Origin: Pseudomonadota bacterium
GTDB lineage: Bacteria; Pseudomonadota; Gammaproteobacteria; Burkholderiales; Burkholderiaceae_C
Length of the DNA stretch: 50,971 nucleotides
Direction: 5' to 3'
Assembly (NCBI GenBank): GCA_031119395.1
Contig: JAVHYA010000031.1
Span: 1 to 50,971, forward strand
Part shown: piece by piece, positions 17,854-27,600 of the stretch
Layout: every line of letters begins with the position of its first letter
Position numbering within the stretch: the first letter of the stretch is position 1
The notes under the pieces: model-generated
The model's database searches: none
The model's input: the letters and a program-made list of their open reading frames with translations, nothing else
Told to the model about the DNA's origin: nothing
Program-made: the position numbers and the translations under genes

Positions 17854-18813
17854 TCAGCCCGCAGGGGGCGGCCCGGCTTCGGCGAGCTCATCGTAAGGCC
17901 GGACGGTGACGCCCACGTCCAGCACGTGGCGCGCGCCGCCGTGCAGCACGCCGCGCATGGGCGAGACGTCGGCGTAGTCGCGGCCGATGGCCAGCACGAC
18001 GTAGTCTTCGCCGGGCTGGCGGCCGTTGGTGGGGTCGAAGCCGGCCCAGTCGCCCGCGCGGGTGGAGGCTGCCGTGCCCTCGTCGTCGGCGTCGTCGGGC
18101 CGGCCGGGCACATAGACCTCGACCCAGGCGTGCGAGGCGTCGGCGCCGACCAGGCGCGGCTGGCCGGGCGGCGGCTGCGTGAGCAGGTAGCCGCTGACGT
18201 AGCGCGCGGGCAGGCCCAGGCCGCGGCAGCACGCGATCATGATGTGCGCGAAGTCCTGGCACACGCCGCGGCGCTGGGCCAGGGCTTCCACGGCCGGCGT
18301 GTTGATCTCGGTGCTGCCGCTGTCGTAGTCGAAGTCGCGGTACATGCGCAGGGTGAGGTCCATCGCCGCCTCGAAGATCGGTCGGGCGGGCGTGAAGCTC
18401 TGGCGCGCATAGGCGAGGAAGTCGTCGTGCAGCGGCACGTAGCGCGACGGAAAGACGAACTCCGAGGCCGGGTCGTCGTGCACGCCCTTGCGGTAGCGGA
18501 AGCGCTCGCGCACGGTTTCCCAGGGCAGATCGGGAGCGGCCTCGGGGGCGAGCCGGGGCGCGCTGGTCTCGACCAGGCTCTCGGCCGTCACCACGAGCTG
18601 GTCGTGCGTCGATTCCAGCGCGAAGAAGGCGCGCGTGTTGCCGTACACATCGGTCGATTCGCTGCGCTGCACCGGCTCGGGGTCGATCGACAGCCGGTGG
18701 CTCAGCAGGCGCTGGCTCGCCCGCGTGAGCGGCTTGAGGTGCGCCATGTGCTGCGCCGTCTCGACGGCCGGGGAATAGTCGTAGCGCGTTTCGTGGGTGA
18801 CGTGGAGCAGCAT
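17854..18813 (-). CDS. Transglutaminase-like protein linked to an ATP-grasp/alpha-E system
   Basis: The 319-residue cytoplasmic protein has an N-terminal beta domain (MLLHVTHETRYDYSPAVETA) and a transglutaminase core with an intact triad: Cys185 (RRGVCQDFAHIMIACCRGLG), His228 (ASHAWVEVYVPG) and Asp260 (GFDPTNGR). It is predicted to act as a peptidase or peptide-forming enzyme in the system proposed for circularly permuted ATP-grasp and alpha-E proteins. The ATG at 18811-18813 lies 2 bp after the stop of the fused ATP-grasp/alpha-E gene, so the two are almost certainly one operon. Confidence 0.92.
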   Translation of the reverse strand: MLLHVTHETRYDYSPAVETAQHMAHLKPLTRASQRLLSHRLSIDPEPVQRSESTDVYGNTRAFFALESTHDQLVVTAESLVETSAPRLAPEAAPDLPWETVRERFRYRKGVHDDPASEFVFPSRYVPLHDDFLAYARQSFTPARPIFEAAMDLTLRMYRDFDYDSGSTEINTPAVEALAQRRGVCQDFAHIMIACCRGLGLPARYVSGYLLTQPPPGQPRLVGADASHAWVEVYVPGRPDDADDEGTAASTRAGDWAGFDPTNGRQPGEDYVVLAIGRDYADVSPMRGVLHGGARHVLDVGVTVRPYDELAEAGPPPAG

Positions 18814-18815
18814 GG

Positions 18816-21545
18816 TCACACTCCCACGGAACGCACTGTGTCGGAGGTGAGGGTGAAGTAGCGCACCCCGATGGCGTCGGACACGTGGTAGGCCGCGTTC
18901 TCGCAGTCCTCCAGCACCTCCATCAGCGCGCCGTAGCGCGCATCGGGCCCGGGCTGGCACAGGCGCTCGAGCGTCCAGGCGGCGGGGTCGGGCAGCTCGT
19001 GCGACAGCGCGGTGAGCTTGCCCGGCGCGCTGCCGGCCAGGCGCGCGATGCGCCCGCGCAGCGTCTGCGCCACCCAGGCCAGGGAGCGCGGGTTGTCGCC
19101 ATCGAGCACCAGCAGGTCAACCAGCGTCGCGACGTCGCGGCGCTGCTGGTAGCGCGCATGGAAGGTGATGGTGCTGTCGAAGAGCGCGACCATGGCCTCG
19201 AAGCCCGCGACCTCGTGCACCGTGCCCCGCTCGAAGCCGGCCGCCAGCGCGCTGGACAGAAAGCCCAGCCGCTCGATGTGGCGGCCGATGGACAGCAGTC
19301 GCCAGGCGTCGTCGCGCGTCATGCGGTCGGTCTGCGCGCCGGTGATGGCCGACAGCATGGCGCTGGCCGCCTCGAGCGAGCGCTGCGTGGCGCCGATCGC
19401 GTAACGGCCTTCGCCCGGCTCGCCGGCCTGGTCGGCCATGCGGCGCAGGAACTCCGTCTCGGCGCGCACGATGTGGTTCCAGTGTTCCTGCGACAGGCGT
19501 TCGCGCACGGCGGCCGCCGCGTCGCGCAGGCAGCGCAGGTTGAAGCCCAGGCTGCGGCCCCGCTGGGCGTCGCCCAGCTCGGCGATCAGGGCGCGTTCGA
19601 ACACGCGGCGCGACTGCGCGGCGCGCGGCCCGTCCGGCAGGTGCTGCACGTCGGGCAGTTCGCGCGGCACCAGGGCGTTGCGCTTGCACAGGTCGCGCAG
19701 CCAGCCCACCAGCGAGCGCGAGGACTGGTCCTCGCCGCTGAGCAGGTCCAGGCTCAGGCGGGCCAGGCGCAGCGTGTTCTCGGCCCGCTCGGTGTAGCGG
19801 CCCAGCCAGAACATGTTCTCGGCCGCGCGGCTGGTGACGGGCGCGCGGTGGCGCGCCAGCGAGGCCGGCGTGGCATGCGGCGTGAGCAGGGTGGTGCGGT
19901 CCACCTCGCCATCGGTCTGCACCCACACGTCGGCGCTGCTGCCGCCGCGTTGCATGGAGGCGATCTGCGCGTCCGGCCCCGCCAGCCGCGCGAGGCCGCC
20001 GGGCAGCACGCGCCAGGACTGCGGGCCGTCGTTGACCGCGAACACGCGCAGCAGCACCGCCTTGGGTGCGATGTGGCCGGGGCCGAGGTCCTGCGCCCAG
20101 GTCGGCATCTGCGACAGGGGCATGTAGCTCTGCACCGTGTGGGCGTCGCCCTGGCGCATGATGCGGCCGGCCCATTCGTCCAGCTGGCGCCGGCCGAGCT
20201 GCGTGCCCAGCACCGCGTCGAAGGCCGGGTGCGCATCGGAGCCCGGGTAGGTCGGCTTGATCGCGCAGTCGGCCAGCTGCGGCAGCACCGATTCCATGGC
20301 CGCGCGCTCGCCGCACCACCAGGTGGGCAGGGCCGGCAGGCTCAGCTTCTCGCCGATCAGGTGCTGCGCCAGCGCGGGCAGGAAGCCCAGCATGGCCGGT
20401 GATTCGAGAAAGGCCGAGCCGGGCGTGTTGGCCACCAGCACGTTGCCGGCCCGGATGGCCTGCAGCAGGCCGGGCACGCCGAGGGTGGAGTCGGGCCGCA
20501 GTTCCAGCGGGTCGAGGTACTGGTCGTCGAGCCGCTTGATCAGCCCGTGCACCGGGCGCAGGCCCTGGAGGGTCTTGAGGTACAGGCGCTCGTCGCGCAC
20601 CGTGAGGTCGCTGCCCTCGACCAGCGTCACGCCCAGGTAGCGGGCGAGGTAGGCGTGCTCGAAGTAGGTCTCGTTGTAGGGGCCGGGCGTGAGCAGCGCG
20701 ATGTGCGGCGGCGCACCGGCCGGACACATGGTCTGCAGGCCTTCCATCATCGCGCTGTAGGTCGCGGCCAGGCGCTGCACCTGCAGCGACTCGAAGGCCT
20801 GCGGGAACTGGCGCGAGATGGCGAGCCGGTTCTCCAGCAGATAGCCCAGGCCCGAGGGTGCCTGGGTGCGCTGCGAGACCACCCACCAGTTGCCGTCGGG
20901 GCCGCGGGCGAGGTCGAAGGCGGCGATGCGCAGCCAGGTGTCGCCCGGCGGCTGCACGCCGTGCATGGCGCGCAGGTAGCCCGGGTGGCCGCGCACCAGG
21001 GCGGCGGGCAGCAGGCCCTCGGACAGCAGCTTCTGCGGGCCGTAGACGTCGGCCAGCACGCGGTCGAGCACGCGCGTGCGCTGCAGCACGCCGGCCTCGA
21101 TCTGCGCCCAGCTGTCCGGCGGCACGATCAGCGGGAACAGGTCGAGCGACCAGGGGCGCTGCGGCCCGTCGCTGTCGGCGTAGACGTTGTAGGTCACGCC
21201 GTTGTCGCGGATCTGGCGCTCCAGGCTCACCGCGCGGCGCGGCAGGTCGGCAAAACCTGCCGGGCCGAGCGCTTCGAAGAACTGGCTCCAGGCGGGCGTG
21301 AGCGGCGTCTTGGGGGCGGCGGGCTCGATGGCCTCGTCTGCCGTGGGCGCCGGCTCGTGTGCCGCATCGTGCAGAGGCGCCGGCGCGTTGACGGGCGCCT
21401 GAGGCACGGCCTGGACGGCGGGCGTCGCGGCGCCGCGCAGCTCGTCGAAATGGCCCGGCTGGGCAGGCGGGGCGAGGGCGGACGCGAAGGCAGCCGGCGA
21501 TTCCAGCGCCTGGGCGTCGAAGAGGGAGTCGTTCAGCAAGTCCAC
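18816..21545 (-). CDS. Circularly permuted ATP-grasp (type 2) fused to an alpha-E domain
   Basis: This 909-residue fusion begins with about 80 residues of Ala/Pro-rich linker. The ATP-grasp-like part spans about 85-560 ([61 protein letters not shown]). An alpha-helical alpha-E domain runs from about 570 ([20 protein letters not shown]) to the end. Family theory predicts a peptide or amide ligase. Compared with the unfused paralog at 30921, the acidic EDN of the nucleotide/metal site is SQR here (224-226), and the Gly-rich GAGGYG loop after the conserved Lys is missing (Lys430 then PTYPG). The start is GTG; no in-frame ATG is nearby. Confidence 0.9.
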   Translation of the reverse strand: MDLLNDSLFDAQALESPAAFASALAPPAQPGHFDELRGAATPAVQAVPQAPVNAPAPLHDAAHEPAPTADEAIEPAAPKTPLTPAWSQFFEALGPAGFADLPRRAVSLERQIRDNGVTYNVYADSDGPQRPWSLDLFPLIVPPDSWAQIEAGVLQRTRVLDRVLADVYGPQKLLSEGLLPAALVRGHPGYLRAMHGVQPPGDTWLRIAAFDLARGPDGNWWVVSQRTQAPSGLGYLLENRLAISRQFPQAFESLQVQRLAATYSAMMEGLQTMCPAGAPPHIALLTPGPYNETYFEHAYLARYLGVTLVEGSDLTVRDERLYLKTLQGLRPVHGLIKRLDDQYLDPLELRPDSTLGVPGLLQAIRAGNVLVANTPGSAFLESPAMLGFLPALAQHLIGEKLSLPALPTWWCGERAAMESVLPQLADCAIKPTYPGSDAHPAFDAVLGTQLGRRQLDEWAGRIMRQGDAHTVQSYMPLSQMPTWAQDLGPGHIAPKAVLLRVFAVNDGPQSWRVLPGGLARLAGPDAQIASMQRGGSSADVWVQTDGEVDRTTLLTPHATPASLARHRAPVTSRAAENMFWLGRYTERAENTLRLARLSLDLLSGEDQSSRSLVGWLRDLCKRNALVPRELPDVQHLPDGPRAAQSRRVFERALIAELGDAQRGRSLGFNLRCLRDAAAAVRERLSQEHWNHIVRAETEFLRRMADQAGEPGEGRYAIGATQRSLEAASAMLSAITGAQTDRMTRDDAWRLLSIGRHIERLGFLSSALAAGFERGTVHEVAGFEAMVALFDSTITFHARYQQRRDVATLVDLLVLDGDNPRSLAWVAQTLRGRIARLAGSAPGKLTALSHELPDPAAWTLERLCQPGPDARYGALMEVLEDCENAAYHVSDAIGVRYFTLTSDTVRSVGV

Positions 21546-21569
21546 GGCGCGGCCATTGTCACATTGCCG

Positions 21570-22544
21570 TCACCGCACCTGGGCGGGCGGCGCGACGGCG
21601 GCATCCTGCGCCGCCGTGCGGTGGGCCAGCTGCGGGCCCACGGCCGACAGCAGCCCGCGCAGCCAGCGGTGCGCCGCCTGGTGCTGCGAGCGTTCGTGCC
21701 ACAGCTGGTAGAAGCGCATGCGCGGAAAGCCCTCGGGTGCGGGGACGCTCACCACCGGCAGGGCGCCGGTGAACTGCTCGGCGAAATGGCGCGCCGTGGT
21801 GAACACCAGGTCGCTGCGGGCCACCAGGTAAGGGGCCATGCCGTAGTACGGCACCGATACACGGGCGTCGCGCGCCTGGCGCAGCCCGGCGAGGTGGCTG
21901 TCGACGACCGCGCGGTGCGACATGGCAAAAGGCGTGGGCACCACGTGTGCGGCCGCGAGGTAGCGCGACAGCGTCATCGCGCCCGGCTCGGCGAGGGGGT
22001 GCCGCGGGTTCATGAGGCACACCAGGTCGTCCTCGACGAGAAGCGCCAGGTGCATGCGTTCGGGGGGTTGCGGCCAATTGCCGATCACGATGTCGAGCGC
22101 GCCCTGGGCCAGCGCCTCCTCGTAGTCGTAGCCGGCCGTCAGCGGGTGGATGACCAGGCGTGCCTGCGGCGCCTCGGCGCGAAAACGCGCCACCACGTCG
22201 GCCATGAAGCTGGCCGCGAGGTAGTCGGGCGTGGCCACGGAGAAGGTCAGCGTGCTGGTGGCAGGGGTGAAGTCCTCGGGCCCGGCGAGCATGCGATCGA
22301 TCTGGCCCAGCACTTCGCGGGCAGCGTCGCGCAACTCCCGTGCGCGCGGGGTGGCCACCATGCCGCCGCGCTCGCGCACGAGGATCGGGTCGCCGAAGGC
22401 GTCGCGCATGCGGCGCAGCGCCGCGCTGATGGCCGGCTGCGTCTGGTTCATGCGAACGGCGGCCCGGGACACGCTGTGCTCGGTCACCAGCGTCGTGAGG
22501 ACGCGTAGCAGATGAACGTCGACCAGGTCCTGGTTTCTTCTCAT
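21570..22544 (-). CDS. LysR-family regulator divergent from an MFS permease
   Basis: The 324-residue regulator has the helix-turn-helix segment HSVSRAAVRMNQTQPAISAALRRM and continues FGDPILVRERGGMVATPRAR, placing it in the NodD/LinR-like branch. It is divergent from the MFS gene at 22724 across a 179-bp gap and is likely its regulator. The C-terminal 15 residues are a short, disordered Ala-rich tail. The effector is unknown; the presence of uraD downstream of the permease suggests a purine breakdown product. Confidence 0.92.
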   Translation of the reverse strand: MRRNQDLVDVHLLRVLTTLVTEHSVSRAAVRMNQTQPAISAALRRMRDAFGDPILVRERGGMVATPRARELRDAAREVLGQIDRMLAGPEDFTPATSTLTFSVATPDYLAASFMADVVARFRAEAPQARLVIHPLTAGYDYEEALAQGALDIVIGNWPQPPERMHLALLVEDDLVCLMNPRHPLAEPGAMTLSRYLAAAHVVPTPFAMSHRAVVDSHLAGLRQARDARVSVPYYGMAPYLVARSDLVFTTARHFAEQFTGALPVVSVPAPEGFPRMRFYQLWHERSQHQAAHRWLRGLLSAVGPQLAHRTAAQDAAVAPPAQVR

Positions 22545-22723
22545 GGGAATTCCTCCCTAAGGCGCGTCTGGCCGCGTACCGGGCCATCGCGCTGATTTAT
22601 GGCGCACATTCCACGCGCCGCACGCGCGTCGCTGCCATTGTGCCTACAGTGCCCCGCAGGTGGCGGCTCCATCCGATCGAGCCTCCGATGTCCAACCGAC
22701 AGGATCACAGAAGGGATGCATCC
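22545..22723. promoter_or_regulatory. Divergent LysR/MFS promoter region
   Basis: The 179-bp gap between divergent start codons must hold both promoters. TACAGT at 22645-22650 is a plausible -10 element for the MFS gene, but no clear -35 partner is visible. Several T-N11-A matches exist by chance. I cannot fix the LysR operator without comparison to relatives. Confidence 0.35.
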
Positions 22724-24079
22724 ATGACCACGACGACCGCGGCCTCCAGCGCCGCGACCGGCCAGCCGCAGACAGCGACGAGCGAGCTGGACGGGATCTA
22801 CCGCAAGATCATCTGGCGCCTCATTCCCTTCCTGATGCTGCTCTGGATCCTGGCCTGGATCGACCGCGTCAACATCGGCTTCATCAAGCTCACGATGCTC
22901 GACGAGCTGAAGTGGAGCGAGGCGGTGTACGGCTTGGGCGCGGGCATCTTCTTCCTCGGCTATTTCTTCTTCGAGGTGCCCAGCAACCTGCTGCTGCAGA
23001 AGATCGGTGCCAAGAAGACCCTCATGCGCATCACCATCGGGTGGGGGCTGACCTCGATCGCCACGATGTTCGTGAAGACGCCGGAGATGTTCTATTTCCT
23101 GCGCTTTCTGCTCGGGGTGTTCGAGGCGGGCTTCTACCCCGGCGTCATTCTCTACCTCACCTACTGGTTTCCGAACGACCGCCGAGCGAAGGCGTTCGGG
23201 ATGTTCATGTCGGCGTCGGCCTTCGCAGGGGTGATCGGCGGCCCGCTCGCCGGCGCCATCATGACGGGCATGCACGGCGTGAACGGGTGGTCGGGCTGGC
23301 AGTGGGTGATGTTGCTCGAAGGCATTCCCTCGGTCCTGGCAGGCTTCGCCACATGGTTCTATCTCACCGACCGCCCCGAGCAGGCGAATTGGCTCACCGG
23401 CCGCGAACGCCTGCTGGTCAGCCAGGACCTCGAGCGTGACCGCAAGGCGCTGGGCTCGCGCGAACACAGCATGCTGGCCTCGCTCAAGAGCGGCCGCATC
23501 TGGCTGCTCATCCTCATCTTCTTCTGCATCATCGCCGCCAACTCGTCGCTCACCTTCTATGGTCCGACGCTGGTCAAGGAAGTGGGCTTCACCAGCCCGG
23601 TCGCGGTGGGCTGGATCATGGCTTTCGCGTACCTCTGCGGCGCCGCCGGCATGATCTGGAACGGCTTCCACTCCGACCGGCACCAGGAGTCGCGCTGGCA
23701 CTGTGCACTTGCAGCCGCGCTGGGTGCTGCCTCGCTGCTCGCGGTGGCCCTGTTTCTCGGCCACAGCGCACTGGCGGTGCTCGCCGGGCTCACGCTGGCG
23801 ATCGTCGGCACCATGAGCGCCATTCCGGTGTTCTGGCAGATGCCCAACCGCTTCCTGGCCGGTACGGCGGCGGCGGGCGGCGTGGCCCTGATCAACTCCA
23901 TGGCCAATCTGGCCGGCTTCGGCGCGCCCTGGATGCTGGGCCTGATCAAGACCTCGACCGGCAGCCTGTCGCCCGGCCTGTACGTCGTCGCCGCCGTCGA
24001 GATCTGCGCCACCTTGCTCATTCTGGCCGTCGTGCCGGCGCTGCGGGCACAGCCAGCCGGCGCTGCCGCCACCCGCTGA
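22724..24079 (+). CDS. MFS transporter, anion:cation symporter (ACS) family
   Basis: The 451-residue inner-membrane symporter has about 12 hydrophobic segments. It begins cytoplasmically, then LIPFLMLLWILAWIDRVNIG, the typical ACS first helix, with the loop VPSNLLLQKIGAKK and the helix-5 region EAGFYPGVILYLTYWFP. Family members carry organic anions such as phthalate, tartrate, 4-hydroxyphenylacetate or allantoate. The ATG at 22724 was chosen because AGAAGGG lies 8 bases upstream; an earlier in-frame ATG at 22688 lacks such a site. It sits 28 bp before uraD, so a ureide or urate-derived acid is a reasonable cargo guess. Confidence 0.93.
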   Translation: MTTTTAASSAATGQPQTATSELDGIYRKIIWRLIPFLMLLWILAWIDRVNIGFIKLTMLDELKWSEAVYGLGAGIFFLGYFFFEVPSNLLLQKIGAKKTLMRITIGWGLTSIATMFVKTPEMFYFLRFLLGVFEAGFYPGVILYLTYWFPNDRRAKAFGMFMSASAFAGVIGGPLAGAIMTGMHGVNGWSGWQWVMLLEGIPSVLAGFATWFYLTDRPEQANWLTGRERLLVSQDLERDRKALGSREHSMLASLKSGRIWLLILIFFCIIAANSSLTFYGPTLVKEVGFTSPVAVGWIMAFAYLCGAAGMIWNGFHSDRHQESRWHCALAAALGAASLLAVALFLGHSALAVLAGLTLAIVGTMSAIPVFWQMPNRFLAGTAAAGGVALINSMANLAGFGAPWMLGLIKTSTGSLSPGLYVVAAVEICATLLILAVVPALRAQPAGAAATR

Positions 24080-24107
24080 GCCCGTACCGACGCAGGAGAC
24101 ATTGACC

Positions 24108-24638
24108 ATGTCCGCCACCGAAGATGCCGCCCTCGATCTCGACGCCCTGAACGCGATGGCGCGCGAGGATTTCGTCCGTGTGCTGGGTCCCACCTTCGAA
24201 AACGCCCCCTGGGTGGCCGCGGCTGCCTGGTCGGCTCGCCCATTCGCCTCGGTCGAACAGCTTCATGCCTGCATGCTGGATGTCGTCCGGCATGCGCCGC
24301 TGGAGCGGCAGACCGAGTTCCTGTGCGGACATCCCGAGCTGGCGGGGCGCGAGGCGCAGGCCGGCACGATGACCAGCGAATCGACCCAGGAGCAGGGCAG
24401 CGCGGGCCTCGATGCCCTCCGCGCCGATGAACTGCGCGAGATGCAGCAGCTCAACCGCCGCTACCGCGAACGGCACGGCTTTCCCTTCATCATCGCGGTG
24501 CGCCATCACACCCGGCCACAGATCTTCGAGGCGATGCGTATGCGCACCGAGGCCGACACCGACGCCGAGCGCGGTGCCGCGATCGAGCAGATCGGGCGCA
24601 TCACGCGCGCGCGCATCGGCGCCCTGCTGGCCGGCTGA
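24108..24638 (+). CDS. uraD: 2-oxo-4-hydroxy-4-carboxy-5-ureidoimidazoline decarboxylase
   Basis: UraD converts OHCU to S-allantoin, the last step of the urate oxidation branch. The 176-residue protein shows the catalytic His in LCGHPELAG, the SESTQEQGSAGLDAL segment with the conserved Ser/Glu, and the signature YRERHGFPFIIAVR. The ATG at 24108 is preceded by AGGAGA. No uricase, HIU hydrolase, xanthine dehydrogenase or allantoinase gene is in the window, so this copy sits apart from a full purine pathway, downstream of the MFS gene. Confidence 0.92.
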   Translation: MSATEDAALDLDALNAMAREDFVRVLGPTFENAPWVAAAAWSARPFASVEQLHACMLDVVRHAPLERQTEFLCGHPELAGREAQAGTMTSESTQEQGSAGLDALRADELREMQQLNRRYRERHGFPFIIAVRHHTRPQIFEAMRMRTEADTDAERGAAIEQIGRITRARIGALLAG

Positions 24639-24688
24639 CGGCGCACGCCCAGCCAGGGCGGCGTTCGGCAACCGGCACGCCGGGCCCG

Positions 24689-27600
24689 CTACCGGCGCAG
24701 GTCGAGCGTGAACGGGAACTCGCGGCTGCCCGTGACCTCGATGTTGGCCGGCGGCGTGCGCAGCGTGCCCGGCGTGTGGCCCATGCGCGAGAAGCGCGCG
24801 AGGCGCCGGCTCTCGGCCTCGTAGGCGTTGACCGGGAAGGTCGTGTAGTTGCGCCCGCCCGGGTGCGCGACGTGGTACTGGCACCCGCCGATCGAGCGCT
24901 TCATCCAGGTGTCGACCAGGTCGATGGTCAACGGCGCATGCGGCTGGATGGTCGGGTGCAGCGAGGAGGGCGGGTTCCATGCCTTGTAGCGCACGCCGGC
25001 CACGTATTCGCCTGCAAAACCCGTGGGCTGCAGCGGCAGCACCTGGCCGTTGACGGTGACGACGTAGCGGCTCTGGTTCAGGCCCGTCACGCGCACCTCG
25101 ATGCGCTCGAGCGAGGAATCGACATAGCGCACGGTGCCCCCGGGCGCGCCTTCCTCGCCCATCACGTGCCAGGGCTCGAGCGCGTTGCGCAGCGACAGCT
25201 CCACGCCCATGGCCTGCACTTCGCCCACGAGCGGGAAGCGGAACTCGAAGTGCGGCGCGAACCATTCGGCCTCGAAGGCGAAGCCGGCCTGGCGCATCTC
25301 GCTGATGACGTCGTCGAAGTCCATCTTCACGAAGGTCGGCAGCAGGAAGCGGTCGTGCAGCTCGGTGCCCCAGCGCGTGGCGGGCGCGGCGTAGGGCGCG
25401 TCCCAGAAGCGGGCGACCAGCGCGCGCAGCAGCAGTTGCTGCACGATGCTCATGCGCGCATGCGGCGGCATCTCGAAGGCGCGCAGCTCCAGCAGGCCCA
25501 GGCGGCCGGTGGGGCCGTCGGGCGAGTAGAGCTTGTCGATGCAGAACTCGCTGCGGTGCGTGTTGCCGGTGACGTCGATGAGGATGTTGCGCAGCGTGCG
25601 GTCGACCAGCCAGGGCGGCATGCTCTGGCCGTAGATCTCGCGGTTCTTCGCGATTTCCTTGAGCGCGATCTCCAGCTCGTAGACCTGGTCGTTGCGTGCC
25701 TCGTCCACGCGCGGCGCCTGGCTGGTCGGGCCGATGAACATGCCCGAGAACAGGTACGACAGCGACGGGTGGTTGTGCCAGTACAGCAGCAGGCTGGCCA
25801 GCAGCTCGGGCTTGCGCAGGAACGGGCTGTCGGACGGCGTGGCGCCGCCGAGCACGAAGTGGTTGCCGCCGCCGGTGCCGGTGTGGCGGCCGTCGGTCAT
25901 GAACTTCTCGGCCGACAGTCGGGTCTGGAAAGCCGCCTCGTAGAGGAACTCGGTGTGCTGCACCAGCTCGCCCCAGCTGTGGGCCGGGTGGATGTTGACC
26001 TCGATCACGCCCGGGTCGGGCGTGACCTGCAGCAGCTTCAGGCGCGGGTCGCGCGGCGGCGGGTAGCCCTCGAGCACGATCTTCACGCCCAGCTCCTCGG
26101 CCGTCGCCTCGACGGCGGCGAGCAGGTCGAGGTAGTCCTCCAGCCAGGCCAGCGGCGGCATGAACACATACAGGATGCCCGACGCCTGGCCCACCTTCTC
26201 GGCGGCCGGCCCATTGGCGCGGCGCGGGTCGCGCGCCTCGACGCACAGCGCCGTGCGGGTGATCCAGTGGGCCGACTCGTTGCGCAGCGGGAAGCGCACG
26301 TTCGCGCCTTCGGCCGTGTTCGTTCGGGCCGCTGCCGGGCCCTGACCCTGGCCATTGGGGCCGGTGCCGAACTGCATGCGGTAGGTGCTCGGCGCCTGCT
26401 GCGGCGTGCCGTGGGCGTAGGGCACCGTCCCGCGGTCGGCGGCCGCCATGCCCGTGTAGCGGCTGCGGAAGTCGCCGGGCGAAGGCAGCGGCACGCTCGG
26501 CGCGTTGGGGTCGCGGTCCACCAGGTAGGGGTAGTCGCCCTTGCTGGCCCAGGGCTGCGAGTCGAGCGGCAGGCGGTAGCCCATCGGCGAGTCGCCGGGG
26601 ATGAGGTACATGCGGTCGTCGCGCAGGAACCAGGGGCCGGTCTTCCAGCCGCCGCCGGCCAGCGCGGGATTGCCGCCGGCCGAGGCCGGTTCCAGCGGCA
26701 GCACGTAGCCGATCACCGCATCGAGCTTCTGCGTGAACACGCGGCGCAGGCGCGCGCGCTCGAGCTCGTCGTCCAGCTTGGACTCGAAGGGGTCGACGTT
26801 CACGGGCAGGCGGCGCTCGCGCCAGAGGTAGTAGTAGACGTCCTCGTAGCCGGGCTGGATGAAGCGTTCGGCCAGCCCGAGCTTCTCGGCCAGCTTGTAG
26901 GTGAAGCGGCGCGCGTCCTCGCTGGTGTAGTGCGCGGGCTGGCGCTCGTCGGCGAAGAGAGCGGGGTTGTGCCAGATCGGCTGGCCGTCGGCGCGCCAGA
27001 AGATCGACAGGGCCCAGCGCGGCAGCTGTTCGCCGGGGTACCACTTGCCCTGGCCGAAGTGCAGGAAGCCGCCGTGGCCGTATTCGCTGCGCAGGCGGTC
27101 GACCAGCTCGGTGGCGTAGCCGCGCTTGGTGGGGCCCAGCGCGTCGGTGTTCCATTCGGCCGCGTCGCGGTCGGAGGTGGCGACGTAGGTGGGCTCGCCG
27201 CCCATGGTCAGGCGCACGTCGCCTGCGGCCAGGCGCGTGTCGACGGCTTCGCCCAGGGCCAGCACCTCGGCCCACTGCTCGTCGGTGTAGGGCTTGGTCA
27301 CGCGCGGCGATTCGTACACGCGCGTGACGTTCATCTCGTGGCTGAACTCGACCTCGGCCTCGTCCATCAGGCCTTCGATGGGCGCGGCGCTCGAGGGCGT
27401 GGGCGTGCACGCCAGCGGGATGTGGCCTTCACCGGCCAGCAGGCCCGAGGTGGCGTCCAGGCCGATCCACCCGGCGCCGGGCAGATACACCTCGCACCAC
27501 GCATGCAGGTCGGTGAAGTCGACCGTGGTGCCGCTCGGGCCGTCGAGCGCCTTCACGTCGGGCGTGAGCTGGATCAGGTAGCCCGAGACGAAGCGCGCCG

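Noticed and set aside
24639-24688. Convergent-gap hairpin between uraD and the DUF2126 gene
   Set aside because: I found only short GC-rich partial pairings such as CCGG repeats; nothing beyond what random GC-rich sequence gives.
24018-27410. A 1130-codon minus-strand open frame overlapping the DUF2126 gene
   Set aside because: It is an alternative frame of the DUF2126 gene; its translation has no domains and is dominated by Arg, Ala and Gly.
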